A DNA stretch of 64,000 bases. Source: Marsupella aquatica (lineage: Eukaryota; Marchantiophyta). Position 1 is the first letter of the stretch, and every line of letters starts with the position of its first letter. This document shows positions 59,524-64,000 of the stretch, piece by piece. The notes below the pieces were generated by a model. It was not told the DNA's origin. It did no database searches and worked only from the letters and a program-made list of their open reading frames with translations. A program made the position numbers and the translations under genes. Location: the NCBI GenBank assembly GCA_973895155.1, contig OZ316894.1:1550001-1614000 (forward strand). Reading direction: 5' to 3'.

Positions 59524-60360
59524 GGCACTATTTTTTTTTACTCGGTGAATGGCCAGACGATTAGACGTGCAATGACAGGCAACTTACAATTCACTAGGTA
59601 CACTATGTGTTCTAGCAACCTGCTTCACCGCAAGTGTTGGTGCTCACTACTGCAAGCGCTGATGACAACCTCTACAATTCCTTTTGCAACCTGTGAACAA
59701 AATTGAAACCACCATTCAATTTCTAAGTTTCAAAAACTTCCCATTACATGAAGACAACCAATTGGCCATGCATGTTACTACAGCAATAAAATAATAACCC
59801 AATCGCTCAACAGACCTGAATAGCTAACCTGAATAGGATAAGTTCAGAATCCGGAATGGTAATGCCCTTGCCCAGAAGCTTGAGAAACAAAAGAGAATTT
59901 AAAATCAAGCACATCGAGCGTCATCTATTACCGACCACGTCTTGACCAGGCCCGCCACCCAATATGGCTGGAGGCTGTGGTCCCCCCTGGCTGAGTAAAC
60001 ACTTAAAGAAGTCTTCTCTTCTAGATGACTTAAAGAAAATTGTAGGAACCAGCCGACGGGACACCAAGGCATGTAATAGAGAACCAGATTTGTGCGGGTG
60101 TGTGGGGGACAACAGAAGTCAAGTTACGAGATTTTTTCCCTGGGGTCCAGCCCACGAATGGAGATCATGTAAGGTGGTCAATCATGGCAAGTGCAATCGT
60201 TAGAGACCTGTACTCGCGGTTACTCTAACGATGCATCCAAAAAACATGTGCATCAAGTCATCGATGCGGACACAGGAGGAGAGATGAGTATGGACAACAT
60301 CGAGACAAATGACGACAATACTGAGCTAGTATTCGGCTGGGAAGTTGGAGCTGGATCTCA
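59524..60360. other. Flank of the CACTA element, nothing recognised
   Basis: Short frames only. The bases TCA immediately precede the element terminus at 60361 and are a candidate 3-bp target duplication that cannot be confirmed because the other end is outside the window. Confidence 0.45.
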
Positions 60361-60715
60361 CACTAGAAGAATCCGAGGTGAACTGAGACCGCAATATGTG
60401 ACTCATTTTGGCTCATGTGACTTCATTGTGACTCAACGTGACTTGACCCACGCTGTGACCCTTGGAGTTGCAAAAGTTGAGACCAAAAAATGGAAGTCAC
60501 TATTGATACTGGGCTTTGCAACTTGCTTGATACCCATTTGTGACTGATCTGTGACTTTATTGTGGAGTCTAGCCTTGTTTCTACGTGACTGCAATATGAC
60601 TTCAGCGAGTCACATAGTAAGTCACATACATGACTTACCCGCATTCAACAACGACTAGCGTGTGACCATTTAGTGTCACAGGAGAGACCAATGGAGACCC
60701 TGGCCCGCGTCACAC
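60361..60715. repeat. CACTA terminus and subterminal GTGACT motifs
   Basis: About a dozen copies of TGTGACT/CGTGACT or the inverse AGTCACA lie within 350 bp (for example near 60397, 60417, 60428, 60439, 60539, 60550, 60586, 60609 and 60619), with further TGACTT and GTGACC variants. In En/Spm elements such subterminal repeats bind the element's regulatory protein. The density falls off abruptly after about 60715. Confidence 0.78.
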
Positions 60716-61214
60716 AACAAAACCATTTGGGACTCTATATACTCATGTTTATAACTAATAAGGTTCACATGCAAGTTATAACCATGACTAATGAACAGAG
60801 AGGGACAGTTCATAAGGAGAGAGAGCACTCCACATTACAATACATAGAAACTGATGTTCTAACTTTAGAAATATAACACATTGAATACAAGAAATGAACA
60901 TAGCATGAATGACATCCACATGAAACAAAGCATCATATAAGCAGATCCTACATAAAACATTCATAAGAATTAAACACAATCACAATCTTGCTAAAAAATG
61001 AAGATCATTTAAATTCCAATGGAATAGTTTACAATGTGATCAATGTAATTCAGACAAAACAGGAACTCATAATTGATGACTGCAGGATGAGATAACTGAA
61101 AGCACATGCATGATACTATGAATCTCCAAGAGGACATGATTCTTGTACTGCTTCTTGACATCTAAAATCTACATGACATGACTCACACTACAAACAAATA
61201 ATGGCATGACATTG
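60716..61214. other. CACTA element 3' untranslated region
   Basis: AT-rich sequence between the subterminal repeats and the stop codon of the element's gene. No coding content. Confidence 0.5.
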
Positions 61215-63961
61215 TTATGGATCCTCTATGAACTTGCTTGGCCATAATACCAAAGAACCTGCAGCATCTCCAAGTGTCTTTTGAGGAGGATCATCATTTG
61301 TGTTTGGAATGGGAAGGACAACTTTAGGTTTCACTAGTAATGTGACTAACACTACTGAATAACTTGGGGGAATCCTCTTGCCATGGAACGTTGTGGAACC
61401 AACCTGCACTCTGCCAAATCCTACTCGTGTTCCACTCTCATCAATAGCTAACAAGCCACTTTGTCCCTCAGCATTAGGTGCTTTCCCCACTTCCACTTTA
61501 GATCTTTCTGCCAGCACTGTTCTTGGAGGTTTGTATGAAACCTTTGACGTGGCTTTGCTCCCACCAGCAGACTTGCTTCGTGTGCGCATGCTTCCTCTCT
61601 TCACAGTAGTGAAGCTAGGCTCAGTAGGTTCCTCTATTAGGACTGTCACAGTAGCAGGTTCATCACCTGGGAGTGTCATACCAACTAACTCTTTGGTTGG
61701 ATTTATCTCAACAAGAGGCACACCTATCATTGAGAATGATACATTCTGCAAATCATTTATCTCTGCAATGGAGTCAAGATCTACATAGCATGAATCTGGC
61801 TCAATGGTATCCTTGTCATGCTTGCTGATATCCTCATTTGCCCCAACATTGATATCATCCACTCCCTTGCCAATGTCATCCTTATCCAAACATGGTTGAC
61901 TGCCCTCTGTCAAACAAGTTGCTTGTACAAACTGCAACTTTGTTGCCTCTAAATTACAGCGAGTATTTGCCAGGTTCTCATATTTCTTCTCTGTAGCACC
62001 TGTCTTATTCTCTATGGACACAACAACCACAATATATGTTACTAAAAATAACACATTCAACAAACAATGTCAATTCAAACTATACATTTAATAATCATAT
62101 CCCACACAGTTGTAAAGGCCTTACCTTCAAGCCTACATGTCGTTGGCATGCCAGAAGAGTGCATCGACTTTGCCACCTCAAGTGGTGATGGTGGAACTCC
62201 TGCAGAATTGGAATCAATTTTATCTCTCACCGACACAACAGCTTCCATTAATGTCTTGAAGTTCACATGGAACAAGTCAGTCAATGAATTCAAACGTTCA
62301 TTGATCTCTGGAAGACATGTTTCGACAGCCTTCAAACGACCACTTATCTCTGTAAGTAAAGATCCACCTCCCTACATGACACATGGGTATAGGTTCAATC
62401 ACTCCATATGAAATGTTGGGCAATATATGCACAATCAATGTTATATACAGTGTACACCTGAAATTCAACGCAGGTCATTCAATTACCAATCAGAACTCAT
62501 ATAACTTACATGCTTGGAGGATTCAGATACACCCTCTTGAGCTCGGGTGTTCACAATTTTGGCCCTCAACTCTTCTTTTGAAGGGCTTTGCCCCAATTGG
62601 GGTTTCTGCACATGCATGGCAAACACAAGTTATCGATCAATATTCAGGGAATGTACACTAAAAAACAAAGTTTACATGTATGGGTTTACACTAAAAAACA
62701 GTACATAGTGTAGCATAAATTACATAGCTAGGCCATTCATTCTTACCAAACGTTTAGCTGTCGGTGCAGTGCCGGTCCTTCCTGTCAGATTAGGGTTCTG
62801 AACACTCAACCTGGCCTCGGTCATCTGTGAACTCTTCTTTTTTGAAGCATCTGTTACAAAATAAGCTACTAACCTTGCCCACACTTTATCATCACAACTG
62901 GCTGGTGGAGGCATATCTGGCTTCTCCCCACCTTCCTTCCAAGCCTTATGCATTCTCCACCTCTCTTGCTTGATGATTTTACCTGCTGTACTCTCTAGGC
63001 AACCTATGTCCACGCCATCATCACTGCCCACATAATTCCATTTGCCAGCAACATTTTCACATACAGTCTTCCAATCTTTTGGATGCTGTTTTTTAAAATT
63101 AATAACACTCACATCTAACCAACGCAATACTTCAGCTTTCAAATTAGCATGCCATCGGTTCTTGCGAGGACACTCAGCATCCACCCATTGTCTCTCATTC
63201 AACTTTACGTTCCCTTTCTTTGTCACCTCCCCTCGTGCACTGCTCTCGGTAGTACTGGGCGTTGTATTGGCCACCCCTTCATTCACCCTACCTGGGGTTC
63301 TGAAGCCACCTGGGAAAATACAATGCCATTCATGCTTGAGAACTACATACAGCAGAATGGATGACGGCAACATTCAATGCTTCACTTCAAGAAGAATTCT
63401 TCAAACATACATACCTGTAGCTCTGCCTGTAGATGCCTGTGCAGGGACTGCACTCTGAAATTGTTGCGACCCTGGACCACCTGTCCAGCCTAGTACAGGG
63501 GCCGAATGATGTCACTTTCTAGGTATGTGTGTGCAAACATATGTACTGAAAACTAAGTACAAACTGTAGGAAAACAACTGAACATTCACCGACATACCTG
63601 TCCCCCTTCCGTGCTGCATCTGCATAGGGGCATTAGTGAATACTTGAGTCGATGGTTCGACTGTCCAACCTACACACATACATTTTCTATCATTATACAT
63701 GTGCAGAATCCCCCCCCACGTGAATGGACTCCAGATATAATGGGTTCTTCCATTGCTGACAAGATCAGACATTACCTGCCCCTCTTCCAACGTTTGTAGG
63801 TACTGTATTTTGATATCCTTGCCAATTACCTTCACCACCTTCCCAACCTTGTTCATTCCACGACCCACCACCATCCTCCCAACCTGGTTCAACCCATGTT
63901 TGTCCTTGTGGACATTGGAACTGATCATTACTAGCATTTGCCCAATCAGGTTGGGCAGAAT
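61215..63961 (-). CDS. Transposase_24-type (En/Spm accessory) protein, 5' partial
   Basis: Seven exons in continuous phase: 63776-63961, 63598-63669, 63415-63489, 62747-63309, 62510-62605, 62125-62371, 61215-62011 (stop at 61215-61217). The N part is Trp/Gly-rich (GWEDGGGSWNEQGWEGGEGN). Exon 4 has WHANLKAEVLRWLDVSVINF, ERWRMHKAWKEGG and VWARLVAYFVTDASKKKS, the Transposase_24 block of plant En/Spm second genes. Then come a short KPQLGQSPSKEELR exon, a coiled-coil exon (RLKAVETCLPEINERLNSL) and a terminal exon ending GDAAGSLVLWPSKFIEDP, like the GxAxGxxVAWP tail of that family. It probably acts as the element's DNA-binding partner protein. All junctions are GT-AG and no stop interrupts the frame, so this copy may be recent. 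The start codon is beyond the window. Confidence 0.8.
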
Positions 63962-64000
63962 CTGCATGCAATGGTAGGTGGACAAAATTTCATGTTGTCT

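Larger units (their letters stand above)
60361..64000 (-). mobile_element. CACTA (En/Spm) DNA transposon, one end only
   Basis: The + strand begins CACTAGAAGAATCCGAGG at 60361, matching the CACTA terminus of En/Spm elements. It is followed by dense subterminal motifs and then a minus-strand gene of the Transposase_24 group. The gene is transcribed toward this end, so 60361 is the 3' terminus. The 5' end and any TNP2-type transposase gene lie beyond 64000. Confidence 0.8.

Overview
The window is plant-lineage (streptophyte) nuclear DNA. The coding sequence is split by short GT-AG introns, the genes are plant families (an NB-ARC immune receptor, EXO70, plastid DXS, nucleolin-type RRMs), and most of the rest is transposon-derived. 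The receptor carries ARM and TPR repeats in place of LRRs, a layout I associate with non-flowering lineages (charophytes, bryophytes, lycophytes, ferns). I cannot name the species.

Layout. 1-4.6 kb holds no recognisable gene, only a 142-bp-period tandem duplication. 4.6-16.5 kb (minus strand) is the most striking locus. A complete gene for RNA polymerase II subunit RPB3, enlarged by an acidic tandem repeat, runs in frame across a well-formed splice junction into eleven nucleolin-type RRMs, giving a predicted 28-exon, 1687-residue RPB3-RRM fusion. The donor at the fusion junction contains a stop codon, so retaining that one intron would release an RPB3 of ordinary architecture. 16.5-34.7 kb is intergenic, with a perfect 27-bp-arm hairpin, a gypsy integrase remnant, a DXS pseudogene fragment, one copy of a dispersed repeat and several local repeats. 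34.75-39.6 kb (plus strand) is an intact-looking four-exon CC/NB-ARC/ARM/TPR receptor of 1199 residues. 39.6-45.6 kb has an EXO70 pseudogene fragment, a second copy of the dispersed repeat carrying a solo LTR with a target-site duplication, a hairpin repeat and a tRNA-like sequence.

45.6-64 kb is a nest of mobile elements. A decayed minus-strand DDE transposase gene (45.6-53.8 kb) and PHD/zinc-finger exons just upstream (54.2-59.5 kb) are each split by an inserted retroelement-like unit with a direct target duplication (47559-51209 and 54852-58691). Both insertions carry a long gag-like, coiled-coil ORF. From 60361 to the window end lies a CACTA (En/Spm) element: terminal CACTA motif, dense subterminal GTGACT/AGTCAC motifs, and a seven-exon Transposase_24-type gene.

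Splice sites, phases and translations were read by eye; no homology search was run.
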